Source: Rana temporaria (lineage: Eukaryota; Chordata; Amphibia; Anura; Ranidae). From it: a DNA stretch of 64,000 nucleotides. This document shows positions 46,235 through 56,539 of this stretch, one piece after another (position 1 is the first letter of the stretch; every line of letters begins with the position of its first letter). The stretch covers positions 25,883,686-25,947,685 of the forward strand of contig NC_053499.1 of the NCBI RefSeq assembly GCF_905171775.1, read 5' to 3'. Under the pieces are notes generated by a model. It was not told where the DNA came from. It saw nothing but the letters and a program-made list of their open reading frames with translations, and did no database searches. The position numbers were made by a program, and so were the translations under genes.

Positions 46235-46695
46235 TGCCGAGAGCACAGAGGGGGGGATGTACTCTATTTTCCTCGTCATGATTCTCGGCAGTGTTTTCCT
46301 GCCGAGAAACCCGAGCGTCTGTATACTTACCTGTCGCAGTGGAAACCTGCGCATGCTCGAAATTACTTTGACGCATGAGCGGTGGCTTCCAAGTCGATGA
46401 CGTCACCGCGTTCGTACCATTCAAAAGAACGGCGCTTCTTTTGAATGGAGTGTCTGTACACTCGGCCGACAAGAGAATCTTGCCAGGAATCTCGTCAGGA
46501 AAAACGTTTTTTTCCTGACAAGATTCTGGGCCGTGTGTACAGGGCTGTTCTCTATTTTTCTCGTCTAGATTCTGGGCAGTTTTCTTGACGAGAAACCTCA
46601 AAGCCTCGTACACACGCTCGGTTTACTCGGCATGAAAGCTCTGCCAGCAGTTTTCTTGCTGGTTCTTGCCGAGAAAACCGAGCATGTGTACGAGG
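46235..46695. mobile_element. foldback MITE (GTGTACGAGGCT type)
   Basis: The block TTTTCCTCGTCATGATTCTC ... CCGAGAAACCCGAGCG is echoed at TTTTTCTCGTCTAGATTCTG, and the right end is CCGAGCATGTGTACGAGGCT. Internal inverted repeats CAGGAATCTCGTCAGGAAAA / TTTTTTCCTGACAAGATTCT. Exact left edge uncertain; two units may be merged. Confidence 0.6.
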
Positions 46696-46696
46696 C

Positions 46697-47539
46697 TTAA
46701 AGGCGTTGTAAAGGAAATAGATTTTTTTCATAATAAGCATCCTTTACCTGCAGACATTCCTCTTTTCACTTCCTCATTGTTCGTTTTTGCTCAGAAGTTG
46801 CTCTATTTCTTCTCTGTTCTGTTCACTTCCTGCTTGTCTGATTGTTACTGACCACCGTGAAGGGAAGCTTAAGGCTCCATTCACATCTAGGCGGACGAAA
46901 TCGCTGCGTTTTGTCGCCGCAAATCGCGGTACAAATAGCGGCGTTTTGTACCGCGATTTGCGGCGACAAAACGCCAGTATTGTCCGCCTAGATGTGCCCC
47001 AGATTGACCCCCTCTATGGAGATGCTTCCCATCTCCTAGCCGAACGCCGAAAGACGCCTGAAAAAAAGGTCCGGGACCTTTTTTCAGGCGGCAGGCGTCA
47101 GGCGTCCGGCGTGGAGATGTGAACCATCTCCATAGAGGGACATGTGTTTCCAGGACTCTGGCGGCAGCGGCGTAGCGCTACAGGCGTAAAAACGCCTAGA
47201 TGTGAATGGGGGCTTACTGCGGTGGTCAGTGACGTGCTCGCCCCCTCCTGGGAACTACATCTGTGCGGCTGGATGCTCTCTACGTGTTAGAGACTTCAAG
47301 TAGGTGTGAATTACTGGGCGTGCCACAATTCATACTGGGAAATGTAGTTCTTACATGAACGAGCGCCGCAAACCAGGAAGTGAATGAGAGAACAGAAACT
47401 AGAATGCCGGAGGTGATATAGATGAAGGAATTTAATAGGTATTTACTCGTTTTGTAACAGAATCATTACACTATTCTGTCTGTCTACCTTGCAGACATTA
47501 ATTTTAGGCAAATTTTTTTTTCCTTTACAACTCCTTTAA
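46697..47539. mobile_element. TTAA MITE (AAGGCGTTGTAAAGG), interrupted
   Basis: TTAAAGGCGTTGTAAAGGAA at the left, TCCTTTACAACTCCTTTAA at the right, TTAA at both ends. Its left TTAA touches the previous MITE. It is interrupted by a palindromic element at 46871-47214. Confidence 0.85.
46871..47214. mobile_element. TA-flanked palindromic MITE (AGGCTCCATTCACAT)
   Basis: AGGCTCCATTCACATCTAGG at the left; CCTAGATGTGAATGGGGGCT at the right, with TA either side. The interior is nearly symmetrical: TTTTGTCGCCGCAAATCGCG / CGCGATTTGCGGCGACAAAA, and CTCTATGGAGATG / CATCTCCATAGAG. Confidence 0.85.
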
Positions 47540-47609
47540 GAGTATAGAAGTTATCAGATCATAAGATTTCCAGCTGGATAATCAGGTACTTTTTTTGCAC
47601 TTGTCAAAC

Positions 47610-48048
47610 AGATGTAACAAACACTGCAGCTGCTGACTTTTAAAATATGGACACTTACCTGTCCAGCATGCTGTCGGCAGCCGAAGGCTGAGCAATCGCT
47701 CGTCCCTCATAAGCACCCGCCGCCATCCTCGGTGAGGGAATCGGGAAGAGAAGCGGTGCGGCTTCCCTGCCCGGTTCCCTACTGTACATGCACGAGTAGC
47801 GCGGCGCGCGGTCACTGGTCCCTGGTTCTCTCCCGGGAACGTGTGTTTACCAGAAGACAGCGGGGCGTGCGGGTAGAGGCGTGACTGCTGCAGTAGTGCA
47901 TTTACCGAAGTGGGTGTAAATACCTATCTTATACAGGTATCTGTACCCCCCTCCCCCTGAAAGGTGCCAAATGTGACACCGGAGGGGGGGGGGGGCGTTG
48001 GGTTTCCGAAAAGCGGTAGTTCAATTTTTGGGTGGAACTCCACTTTAA
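47610..48048. mobile_element. MITE (AAAGCGG...CACTTTAA family)
   Basis: Aligns block by block with 11292-11761 (CTGACTTTTAAAATATGGAC, CATCCTCGGTGAGGGAATCG, CTGAAAGGTGCCAAATGTGA). The right end GGGTGGAACTCCACTTTAA closes on TTAA at 48045-48048. The left terminus is lost. Confidence 0.75.
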
Positions 48049-49029
48049 AGGGTTTGTAAAGGAAAACAAATTTTTATCTTAATAGCTTCCTTTACCTTTA
48101 ATGCAGTGCTGTTTTCATGTCCTCATGTTCATTTTTGCTCTCAAGTTTTGGTAATTCTTCTCTGATCTCCACACTTCCTGGTTGTCTGTTTCCTGATAAC
48201 CACAGTACTGGGAGCTTTCTCTCTGTGGTCACTAATCAAGGAGGTGTGATTACTGTGTGTCTAAAACCCCTCAGCACCAATCAGTTTCATTTTCCAAACC
48301 ATCACTGCCCTGTATTGGCTCTGTGGCTCTGTACAGCACAGAAGCAGGAAACAACATGCAAAAACGAAACTAGAAACTACAGGTACATTATATGATTGAT
48401 TTGATTTTTATCTATTTTGAATCATTTTTAAAAGGAATCAGTTAACTATTATGTCTCTATACCCTGAAAACCAGTGGTTCTCAACCTTCTAGTGCCATGA
48501 CCCCTTGATAAAACTTCCCAAGTTATGGGGACCCTTAAGAGTAAAATCATTTTCGTAGGGTGGGTTGTCGGCACCTAAGGCAAGACAAGTAATTTGCGCC
48601 CCTAACCCACGGACATGTACCGCTTCCTGAGTCCTTTTAATAGCAACTATAATCACAGGTACTCACTGTGTCTTTGGCTTTGTGGTGACACCTATGCGAA
48701 ATCAGGAGATAGGGTCTCCTCCAGCCCCTCCCACTTCACATTCCTCACCAGTCAGCTGACCTCTAGTCTCTGCCCCGCGGCCATGCCATCAACTGAATGG
48801 GCGCCTGCGATGAGGCTGAGTGGACAGCCATGGGCTCCAGGAACAGCCCAGCTGGGTGGCCACAAAAAAGGCTGGGAGAGCAGTGCGTGCTTCAGGAACA
48901 GCCCAAGATTCGGTGACCCCTGGCAAATCTTTATTCGACCCCCGAGGGGGTCCCGACCCCCAGGTTGAGAACCACTGCTGTAAACAGTCATTTCAGTAAA
49001 AAAACTGTTTTCCTTTACAACTCCTTTAA
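48045..49029. mobile_element. TTAA MITE (AAGGGTTTGTAAAGG), interrupted by hAT
   Basis: TTAAAGGGTTTGTAAAGGAA at the left, TCCTTTACAACTCCTTTAA at the right. It shares its left TTAA with the previous MITE and its right TTAA with the next one. A hAT element occupies 48472-48977. Confidence 0.88.
48472..48977. mobile_element. hAT element, 7/8-bp TSD
   Basis: CAGTGGTTCTCAACCTTCTA at the left; CCAGGTTGAGAACCACTG at the right. Flanks CTGAAAAC (48464-48471) and CTGTAAAC (48978-48985). Nested in the TTAA MITE. Non-coding. Confidence 0.9.
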
Positions 49030-49355
49030 GCTCCCTGGCAGTCTGAATATGTCTGATTTTTGAATGTCAAAGCGGTACAATTGTTTTGCAAAGAATTTTG
49101 GCGTTTTTTATATTGTAGGCCTGTAATTCTTGGGAATAACTCACTTAAATCTGTCCAAACAAGAGTCTAGTAGACCTCCCGGGTATGATAAAGTTTGAAA
49201 CACGAAATCATAAATTATAATATAAGAAATAACTATAAATAATTATAAAAAATATTAATACATTTTATTCAAGAAAGTAATCACATCGAAAACACTGAAA
49301 TCTGACGCTTTTTGGATGCCATTGACGTTCTCAAGTTTCCAGGCAGTAAAACTAG
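49026..49355. mobile_element. TTAA MITE (GCTCCCTGGCAGT)
   Basis: TTAAGCTCCCTGGCAGTCTG at the left and TTTCCAGGCAGT near 49347 at the right. AT-rich interior (AATTATAATATAAGAAATAA). The CTCCCTGGC-type terminus at TTAA is typical of a small piggyBac-like MITE family in vertebrates; the right TTAA is eroded. Confidence 0.65.
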
Positions 49356-49386
49356 TGATTTCTTACTATATATGGTTCTCTTAGAA

Positions 49387-49795
49387 TAGACCTGGGCAAA
49401 TTGTGGCCCCAGGGCCACATCCGGCCCTTAAGCGGTCCCTACCTTGCCCATGATGCCTTCAACATCAGCATTCCTCTCTGAGACTGTCATCTTCCTCACT
49501 GAACTCAATGGGTGAGTTTGACAAGTGGTGCTACTTGTCAACCCCCCCCCCCCCCCAAGCTAAAAACCGCGTCTCAGTTGCCGGTATTGTATCACAGCCT
49601 GTCTGAATGAGACCCATTTCCTGGGCAGTTGTACCTAATATTCTTAGCACCAGGTGTTTATTTTCTATATGTTTACATACTTACCGATCTTCCCTTGCAG
49701 GCCCAACAGTAATATTGAGCAGGATTACGTTTGGCCCTCCACAACAGTCCCAAGTTCTCATGTTGCCCCTTGGTAAAAATGATTGCCCACCCCTG
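49387..49795. mobile_element. hAT element, imperfect 8-bp TSD
   Basis: TAGACCTGGGCAAATTGTGG at the left; GATTGCCCACCCCTG at the right. Flanks TCTTAGAA and TTTTAGAT match at 6 of 8 bases. 409 bp, non-coding, C-run at 49541-49557. Confidence 0.8.
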
Positions 49796-49991
49796 TTTTA
49801 GATTACTGTTATTCTGGATTGTGCTGCCACATAGTGGCCTTTATGGGAACTACCCCTAGGCACCACTGTGATACAGTAGCTTCACTGCTTGTAATAATGG
49901 GGGGGGGGGGGGGGTTTACTAAAACTGTTGCATGGAATCTGGTGCAGCTGTGCATAGTAACCAATCAGCTTCTATTTTTTTTTGTCAAAGC

Positions 49992-51248
49992 TTAAAGTGG
50001 AAGTCCATGCAAAAACTGAAATCCCTGCATCTATAGACACCAGCATTCTAACACTAACCTCTCTATCCCTGTAAAGAAAAAAATAGTATACATACCTATT
50101 TGGAAGCTGAGCTGACCTGCTCCGAACTGATCTCAAGTGGCGGAAGCTCTGCAGAGGACACGGCCGACAACGGCTGTGAAATGAATAGGAAGTGACGTCA
50201 CCCATAGACAGGCCCGGATTTCCCACAAGGCCACTGAGGCCAGGCCTTGGGGCGGCAGGGCGCAAAGGGGCGGCAGTGACATGGAGTCCCCCGACGCCTG
50301 GAAGATACAGTTAGGGGCAGTAAGTTATGGGGGAAATCTACTCGCTCGTTAACAAGTGATTGCGGCGATGTCGCCAAAATCAGTTGTAAAATGTGTGCTC
50401 CCGCCCATCCTCCCCTCTTCCCCCACCCCACATACCTCTCTCTGCTGCCTCTGCCTTCGGGACTCCGTCCTCCCCCCAGCCACCGAGTCTGTCTCCTGTC
50501 CCTGCTGCCGATGTACACAGTGAGAGGGGAGAGCTGTGCTCTTCCTATCTCAGCTGTGACAGGAGTTCTAGCACAGTGCTAGGACTCCTGTTTTGGAGGT
50601 GACAGGGTCAATAAAGAGAACATGTCACCTCCAATTGCTATCACACAGGGAATTGTTTTCTCCTGAGTGATAGCAAAAAAGTTAAGTGAAAAAAAATTGA
50701 TAAAAAAATAAATAAATAATAAGAAATAATATTTAAATTAATAAAATAAAAAAGTAATTAAAAAGTAAACAATAAGAAAAATAATAAGAAAATTATACAA
50801 AAATAAAAAAAAAGTAAGCGACAAGCTACAGTACAAATAAATAAAAAGAAAAAAAGTGATAAAAAAGTAAAAAAAAAGAAAAAAAATGTGAACTAACCGT
50901 GCCGCCCCTGCCATCCGGTTGCCATTCTCCGTTGATTGGGGGGGGGGGGGGGTAGTTCGGTTGGCGGGGAGGAGGTGCATTGCGGGACCTGGCCTTGGGG
51001 CGGCAGGGAGAGCAAATCCGGCCCTCCCCATAGAGTTACTATGGGGGCTTCCGTTGTCGCCCATCTCCTCTGCACCCGCCTCTACAGTGAAGCCCGCGGC
51101 TGACAGCTCAGCGTGGGATCCGGTCGGAGTGGGTCAGATCGACTTCCAAAAAGGTATGTGTACTCATTTTTTCTTTACAGGGTTAGTGTTAGATCTGTGG
51201 TGCCTATAGAGGCAGGGATTTTAGTTTTTGCATGGACTTCCACTTTAA
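49992..51248. mobile_element. TTAA MITE (AAGTGGAAGTCCATGC), middle of nest
   Basis: TTAAAGTGGAAGTCCATGCA at the left; TGCATGGACTTCCACTTTAA at the right. The arms continue to pair (TACATACCTATTTGGAAG / CTTCCAAAAAGGTATGTGTA). The centre is occupied by the hAT element at 50209-51026. Confidence 0.9.
50209..51026. mobile_element. hAT element, 8-bp TSD CCCATAGA, innermost
   Basis: CAGGCCCGGATTTCCCACAA at the left; GAGCAAATCCGGCCCTC at the right. Exact CCCATAGA at 50201-50208 and 51027-51034. GGGGCGGCAGGG recurs inside both ends. The A/T-rich low-complexity tract 50690-50890 lies within. No transposase. Confidence 0.92.
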
Positions 51249-51326
51249 AGGAACAAGCTGAAGTTAGAAGCGGGTTGGTTACTGTGCACAGCTGAACCAG
51301 ATTCTGTGTGCACCAGTTTTAGTAAA

Positions 51327-51638
51327 TCTTACACAATTTGAATTATGCTTGTTACATACTATTCTGTATTGTGCTGCTCATTACTAGTGATTTTTTTTCT
51401 TATACTTGGTTCTCTATAGACTATCATTCTGTATTCTGCTGCCACCTAGTGGCTTTTGTGGAAACTATCCCTAGGCAGCCCTGTGCTACAATAGCTTCAC
51501 TGCCTGTTACACTTTGTGTTATGCTTGGGACTTTACTACATATATCTCCAAAGATAGAAAATTTGAAATAACGAATATATATGTAAAATAACATACAGTT
51601 TTATTATGACAATATTAAAATATGTAAGAAACCTTAAA
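51327..51638. repeat. second copy of a ~135-bp flank unit, plus AT-rich sequence
   Basis: 51384-51515 (ACTAGTGATT ... CTGCTGCCACCTAGTGGCTT ... CCTAGGCAGCCCTGTG ... TAGCTTCACTGC) repeats 49358-49386 plus 49796-49892. The remainder is AT-rich with no gene. Confidence 0.65.
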
Positions 51639-51750
51639 ACAGGCATCCTCAAAGTATAGCCCTCCAGCTGTTGTAGAACTACACATCCCATGAGGCATTG
51701 TAACACACCGACATTCACAGACATGACTAGGCATGATGGGAATTGTAGCA
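51639..51750. mobile_element. hAT left-end fragment
   Basis: CAGGCATCCTCAAAGTATAG, CCTCCAGCTGTTGTAGAACT, GGCATTGTAACACACCGACA and ATGATGGGAATTGTAG match the left part of the element at 14419-15070. No right terminus. Confidence 0.75.
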
Positions 51751-52031
51751 ATAATTGGCAGGACACTGGCTATATAAGGGTCCAATGAGATCACCATCTG
51801 AAAGTTGACGTGTTTCACGATAACCCCCTGCTTCGTCAGGACCTTGGACTTCACGTTTACCCAGAAATAAACACTGAAAACATATTGAAAGAAAAAGAAA
51901 AAAGGGATCAAAAAACATACAGCATGGACAACTTATAATTACATCCAAAATATCTGAAACCCACCAGAAAAAAACACAATAATTTATATACACAATGTAA
52001 TAATTTGCTATGAAATAAAAATAAAAAAAAA
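51751..52031. other. dispersed repeat fragment and A-rich sequence
   Basis: Contains GACGTGTTTCACGATAACCC and CTGCTTCGTCAGGACCTTGG, the inverse of the GTGAAACGCGTC-type motif at 16494. It resembles a widespread amphibian repeat. No gene. Confidence 0.45.
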
Positions 52032-52175
52032 CAGGAGAACAGGAAGTGAGGATTTCTCAGAAGAAATAAGACATTTAAAAGCAAAATGGAAGGATGAGGT
52101 AAGTGAAGGAGGACTGCACTAAGGTAAAGTAAGCTATTTAGGGGGAAAAAAATTGTACCTTTACAGCCCCTTTAA
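52032..52175. mobile_element. TTAA MITE, right half
   Basis: AACAGGAAGTGAGGATTTCT, AAAAGCAAAATGGAAGGATG and GTACCTTTACAGCCCCTTTAA match the right arm of 41433-41935. The left arm is absent. Confidence 0.75.
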
Positions 52176-52915
52176 CCCTCTTGGGCATGGAGTTCACCAG
52201 AGCTTCACAGGTTGCCACTGGAGTCCTCTTCCCCTCCCCCATGATGACATCACAGAGCTGGTGGATGTTGCGCTCCTCCACCTTCTGTTTAAGGATGCCC
52301 TACAGATGCTCAATAGTAAGGTGACCAGATTTTTAAAATGAAATCCAGGGACATATTTTTTTTTTTTAATTGTAATGGCAACAATCAGCGACTCTCTGCC
52401 CGTCGCCGCCCGCCTCGCAGGCTCTCAAGTCTTACTCTTCGGGCCCCGGCTACTACTGGGTGGGGAGCGGAGGAAGATCACTCCACCAGGGAAGGCAAGG
52501 AGATAGGCAGGCGGCTGGCCAGGATTTGAGCCAAGGCGGAAGAACATGCAAGCAAAGCTGAATGGGCATGTGCCCCAAAACTGAAGAAATATTCCCTCCG
52601 CACCGACCAGCACATGATCATCAGAAAGGGGCACAGATAATGGGAAAAATACAACCCCCCTATGCTAGTAGGCACAGCGGAGCGGGGGGTGTAATTCTAA
52701 TTTTTTTATTTTAATTCTGCACTGATTGTCTTTGAAATTGCGCCTGCCCCCTATTAAATCCAATCCGGGGACAAAACCAGGGACAGACTTGGTCCGGGGA
52801 CAGTGGAAATCAGGGGACTGTCCCCTGAAACTGGGGATGTCTGGTCACTCTATCAATGGGGTTTAGGTCTGGAGACATGCTTGGCCAGTCCATCACCTTT
52901 ATCTTGGTTACTTGG
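52176..52915 (-). pseudogene. Tc1-like transposase C-terminus split by hAT
   Basis: On the minus strand the two parts (52915-52853 and 52318-52176) read KVMDWPSMSPDLNPI and then EHL followed by a stop and QKVEERNIHQLCDV. This is the DDE-domain end of a Tc1 transposase, a different subfamily from the one at 1670-1968. The SPDLNPIEHL block holds the last catalytic acid. A hAT insertion separates its Ile and Glu codons, and a stop replaces the usual Trp. The N-terminal two thirds are missing. Inactive. Confidence 0.85.
52319..52852. mobile_element. hAT element inside the Tc1 pseudogene
   Basis: AAGGTGACCAGATTTTTAAA at the left; GATGTCTGGTCACTCT at the right. The flanks share TCAAT (TCAATAGT / TCAATGGG), consistent with an 8-bp duplication that has since mutated. 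Non-coding. Confidence 0.75.
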
Positions 52916-53332
52916 GGAGCCACAGCCCAGTCTGAATAATGTGTTCGGGTTTCAGTTTGCCTGAAACCGGACACACGATTTAAAACCCGGACTGGCCGGG
53001 TGAATCCTGGACAGGTGGCAACCCTAATCGAATCTCAGCCGATCCCTCCTGAAGCTGCTGAGATTCATTCCATCTATGGCCGGCTTAACACATTTTCTGT
53101 ACTAGGGAGACATCCCTGCTCCTCCACATATACAGTGATTGAGTGTTGTCACCCTGGGGCAGGAATCGTGTTATTTTCAGGATGATCAGGTGAAAATAAA
53201 TGAGAAAATCCTGAAAAAGAAAACTCATGCAATCACAACCACCGAAGACTGGTAAGCTGCAATAGATTCCATTTTTCGTTCTTAAGTTTAGAGACTCTGT
53301 AAGGTCAGGGATCGGAAACATTTGGACACATT
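52916..53332. other. hAT end fragment and unassigned sequence
   Basis: 52930-53027 ends GGACAGGTGGCAACCCTA, a typical hAT right terminus without a paired left end. The rest is unassigned. Confidence 0.45.
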
Positions 53333-54731
53333 GGGCTAGATTCAGAAAGAATTTACGCCGGCGTATCTATTGATACGCCGCGTACATTCAAATCTGCGCC
53401 GGCGTATCTTCTTTCTGTATTCAGAAAGCAAGATACGCCGAAATTAGGCTAAGATCCGACTGGCGTAAGTTTCTTACGCCGTCGTATCTTAGGTGAATAT
53501 TTACGCTGGCCGCTAGGTGGCGCTGCCGTCGATTTCAGCATAGAATATGCAAATGAGCTGGATACGCCGATTCAGAAACGTACGTGCGCCCGGCAGATTT
53601 TTTTTACGGCGTTTGCGTAAGGCTTTTTCCGGCGTAAGGTTACTCCTGCTATATGAGGCATAGCCAATGTTAAGTATGGACGTCGTTCCCGCGTCGAATT
53701 TTGAAAATTTTACGTCGTTTGCGTAAGTCGTTCGCGAATAGGGATTTGCGTAAATTTACGGTCACGTCGAAAGCATTGACTATTTGCGACGTGATTAGGA
53801 GCATGAGCACTTCGTGAGAAACGTCATTTACGTGGGGTCATGTTTTATTTACATAAAACACGCCCACCTCTTGACAATTTGAATTTGGCGCGCTTACGCC
53901 GGTAGATTTACGCTACGCCGCCGCAACTTACGAAGTGTGGCCCAGATTCACTAAAGAGATACGACGGCGTATCTCCCGATACGCCGTCGTATCTCTGTTT
54001 TAGGGTCTTCTTAACTATGCGACTAATTCATAGAATCAGTTACGCATAGTTAGCCCTAAGATCCGACAGGTGTAATTGTTTTACACTATCGGATCTTAGG
54101 ATGCAATACCGCCGCTGGGGGGAGTTTGCGTCGTAAACCAGCGTCGGGTATGCAAATTAGGAGTTACGGCGATCCACGACGGTTTTTCACGTTCGCTACG
54201 CCGCTGCTAGTCTAGTTTCCCGTCGCAAAGTTAGTCGTCGTTTTTGGTGCCCTAACTTTACACAGCACACGCATGTGCTGTATAAAGTATGGCCGTCGTT
54301 CCCGCGTCGAAATTTGAAAATTTTTCCTTCTTGCGTAAGACGTCCGGGAATACGGAAGTACGCTATGCACGTCGCCGTTCGAAAAAATGACGTCACTTTG
54401 CACAAAGCACGGCGGGAAATTCAAAAGGGAGCATGCGCAGTAGGTCCGGCGCGGGAGCGCGCCTAATTTAAATGGCACACGCCCCTTTGAATTACGCTGG
54501 CTTACGCCAGCGGAAGTTTTCTCGCAAGTGCTTTGTGAATCAGGCACTTGCGATGAAAACTTGCGGCGGTGTAACGTATCTACGATACGTTACGCCGCCG
54601 CACTTCTGCGTGAATCTGGCCCCAAGTGCCTTGTGAATACTGCACTTGCCCGTCTAAGTTGCGGAGGCGTAGCGTAAATAAGGTTACGCTACGCCCGCAC
54701 AAACTTGCGTCCCCCTACGTGAATCTAGCCT
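53333..54731. mobile_element. 'TACGCCG' palindromic element with self-family insertion
   Basis: GGGCTAGATTCAGAAAGAAT at the left; CTACGTGAATCTAGCC at the right. Core TTCCCGCGTCGAATTTTGAA, TTTACGTCGTTTGCGTAAGT. A second member (53938-54623) interrupts it near the right arm. Confidence 0.87.
53938..54623. mobile_element. 'TACGCCG' element nested, AAGTG target duplication
   Basis: TGGCCCAGATTCACTAAAGA at the left; TGCGTGAATCTGGCCCC at the right. AAGTG at 53933-53937 and 54624-54628. The host rejoins as CTTACGAAGTGCCTTGTGAA, matching intact relatives (CTTACGGAGCAAGTGCTTTG), which confirms the edges. Confidence 0.88.
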
Positions 54732-55350
54732 GTACTTTATTTTTATATTATCAGTGAAAGCCCCGCACTGGGAAGAACGAATAAACGGCAGGATCTTTGT
54801 ACTGAAAAGCAACGTATGCCGCTGTCAGTGTTCATTCTCTGAGGACGATCACAAAGCCCCCCCACAACATCCCTTATTGTGTATACAAGGTGAATGGGCC
54901 GTGTTTACTTACCCTGTGTGCCACGCAAGGCAAAGGATTGTGGAAGAAGCCATTACATAGACTTGTATTATTCTGGTGTCTGAAGGTCATGCTATGCAGG
55001 CAGCACTTCCCTCTTCTTATCATTACTGTCTATTGTACATTATGTACAATGTATGGAGCTGCTGAACGCTACCGCTAGTCTATCTCAAATATGACAATTG
55101 TGAAATGGCGGAGACCCAACATTATGCAGATCACTTCTATCTGATGCCAAGACCGGCTTGTGGCAGCGCCCGATTATAAATACGACAGCGAGGAAACCAC
55201 TGATGTAACAAAGCGATATGTTGCTAAATTCAGATAAAGCGTTCAATATGATTAGTTGTGGCTAGATACAGTTTGATATCATCCTTCTGCAATCTGCAGT
55301 CTGGTTTACAGCCAAACTCCAGGCAAGCAGCTAACACTCAGAGAAAGATA
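54732..55350. other. unique sequence, no gene seen
   Basis: High-complexity sequence with no repeat relatives in the window and no exon recognised. Confidence 0.4.
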
Positions 55351-55352
55351 TA

Positions 55353-55818
55353 CCGTATTTATCAGGGTATAGCGCGCTCCCGCGTATAGCGAGCACCCCT
55401 AAAGTTGCCCGAATTCCTGTGGAAAAAAGATTTTTTGTACTTACAGTTTTGGTGTCTTGCGCGGCGGCCTCGTCGGGTTCGTCTGCGGCTTTGGGTGTCC
55501 TCTTCGTCGGGTGCGGCGTCCTCCCCGCTCGTTTCCCGCGCCGAGTTTGAATACTGCGCCGACATATACCGAGCGCAGTACACTCGTGTATCGTCGGGCA
55601 GGCTCGGCAACTCTCGCGCTGACGTCCTGTACACTCAGGACGTCAGCGCGAGAGGCGCCGAGACTGCCCGAAGATACATGAGTGTACTGCGCTCGGTATA
55701 TGCCGGCGCAGTATTCAAACTCGGCGCGGGAAAGCGGGTATCGGCGTATACCGCGCACCCACGATTTTGCCCTGATTTTCAGGGCAAAATAGTGCGCGGT
55801 ATACGCCGATAAATACGG
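55353..55818. mobile_element. TA-flanked palindromic MITE (CCGTATTTATC)
   Basis: TA then CCGTATTTATCAGGGTATAG; ATACGCCGATAAATACGG then TA. The arms pair closely (GCGCCGAGTTTGAATACTGC / GCAGTATTCAAACTCGGCGC; CTCGCGCTGACGTCCTG / CAGGACGTCAGCGCGAG) around a centre near 55632. Confidence 0.92.
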
Positions 55819-55822
55819 TATA

Positions 55823-56250
55823 CAGTGAAAACTCGGATTGCGAGTAATGCGGTTGACGAGCGTTTCGCAATACGAGCACTGTTTTAAAAAAAAAATCCTG
55901 GCTCGGTTTGCGAGTGTTGTCTCGCAACACGAGCAGGATTCAAGCCACAGCGATGTGCAGTACTGCATTTGGCCTGAGGTGGGGGGCGCCGGAACTGATC
56001 GGAGCCGCTTGGAAATACTCTGAAAAACTGCTGCGCTGTCCCCGGGCCTTTCCGAGGCTCTCCAGCGCCCCCCCCCCACCTCTGGCCACATGCAGTATTG
56101 CAAGCCATTGAAGTCAATGCGGAACAGATTATTTTCGTTTCCTTTGACTTCTATGGGGAAACTCGCTTTGATATGCGAGTGCTTTGGATTATGAGCATTC
56201 TCCTGGAACGGATTATGCTTGGATTATGCTCGTAATCCAAGGTTCCACTA
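55823..56250. mobile_element. TA-MITE (AATCCAAGGTTCCACTG family)
   Basis: CAGTGAAAACTCGGATTGCG at the left; GCTCGTAATCCAAGGTTCCA at the right. It begins at the TA directly after the preceding MITE. It includes AATGCGGAACAGATTATTTT and GGGGAAACTCGCTTTGATAT, shared inverted with 61535-61888. Confidence 0.85.
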
Positions 56251-56251
56251 A

Positions 56252-56536
56252 TAGTCTGCTGTCTTGCCTGGCGTTGCGTCCATCGGCGGCCTTGTCCGGC
56301 ATCCGTCTGCCGGAGGTTGCAGCGTTGTGTGTTTGAGTTTGACGCCTCGGTCGAGCTGTGAAGAGCCGGATTTCCAGTGTGTTCGGCTTCTCTCGGCTCC
56401 TCTTGTGTGGCTGCGGGCGTAGCCGAGTGCCCAGTACACTCGGCTCGGTCTTTGTCGGCGGCGCTCTGAGACAGCGAGGATCGGCGTATAATGCGCACCC
56501 ACCAAAAAAGTGTGCGTTATACGCCGATAAATACGG
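56252..56536. mobile_element. TA-MITE (CCGTATTTATC family), right part
   Basis: Ends GCGTTATACGCCGATAAATA + CGG, then TA. The internal blocks differ from 55353-55818, so it is a separate subfamily member lacking its left terminus. Confidence 0.7.
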
Positions 56537-56539
56537 TAT

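Larger units (their letters stand above)
49915..51326. mobile_element. MITE (TTTACTAAAACTG), outermost of a triple nest
   Basis: TTTACTAAAACTGTTGCATG at the left and TGCACCAGTTTTAGTAAA at the right are inverse. The subterminal CAGCTGTGCATAGTAACCAA and CGGGTTGGTTACTGTGCACA also pair. The element is broken at its loop by 49992-51248. Confidence 0.8.

Noticed and set aside
55441..56117. Minus-strand 220-codon frame and plus-strand 135-codon frame
   Set aside because: They traverse two adjoining palindromic MITEs; the symmetric arms give similar peptides on both strands.
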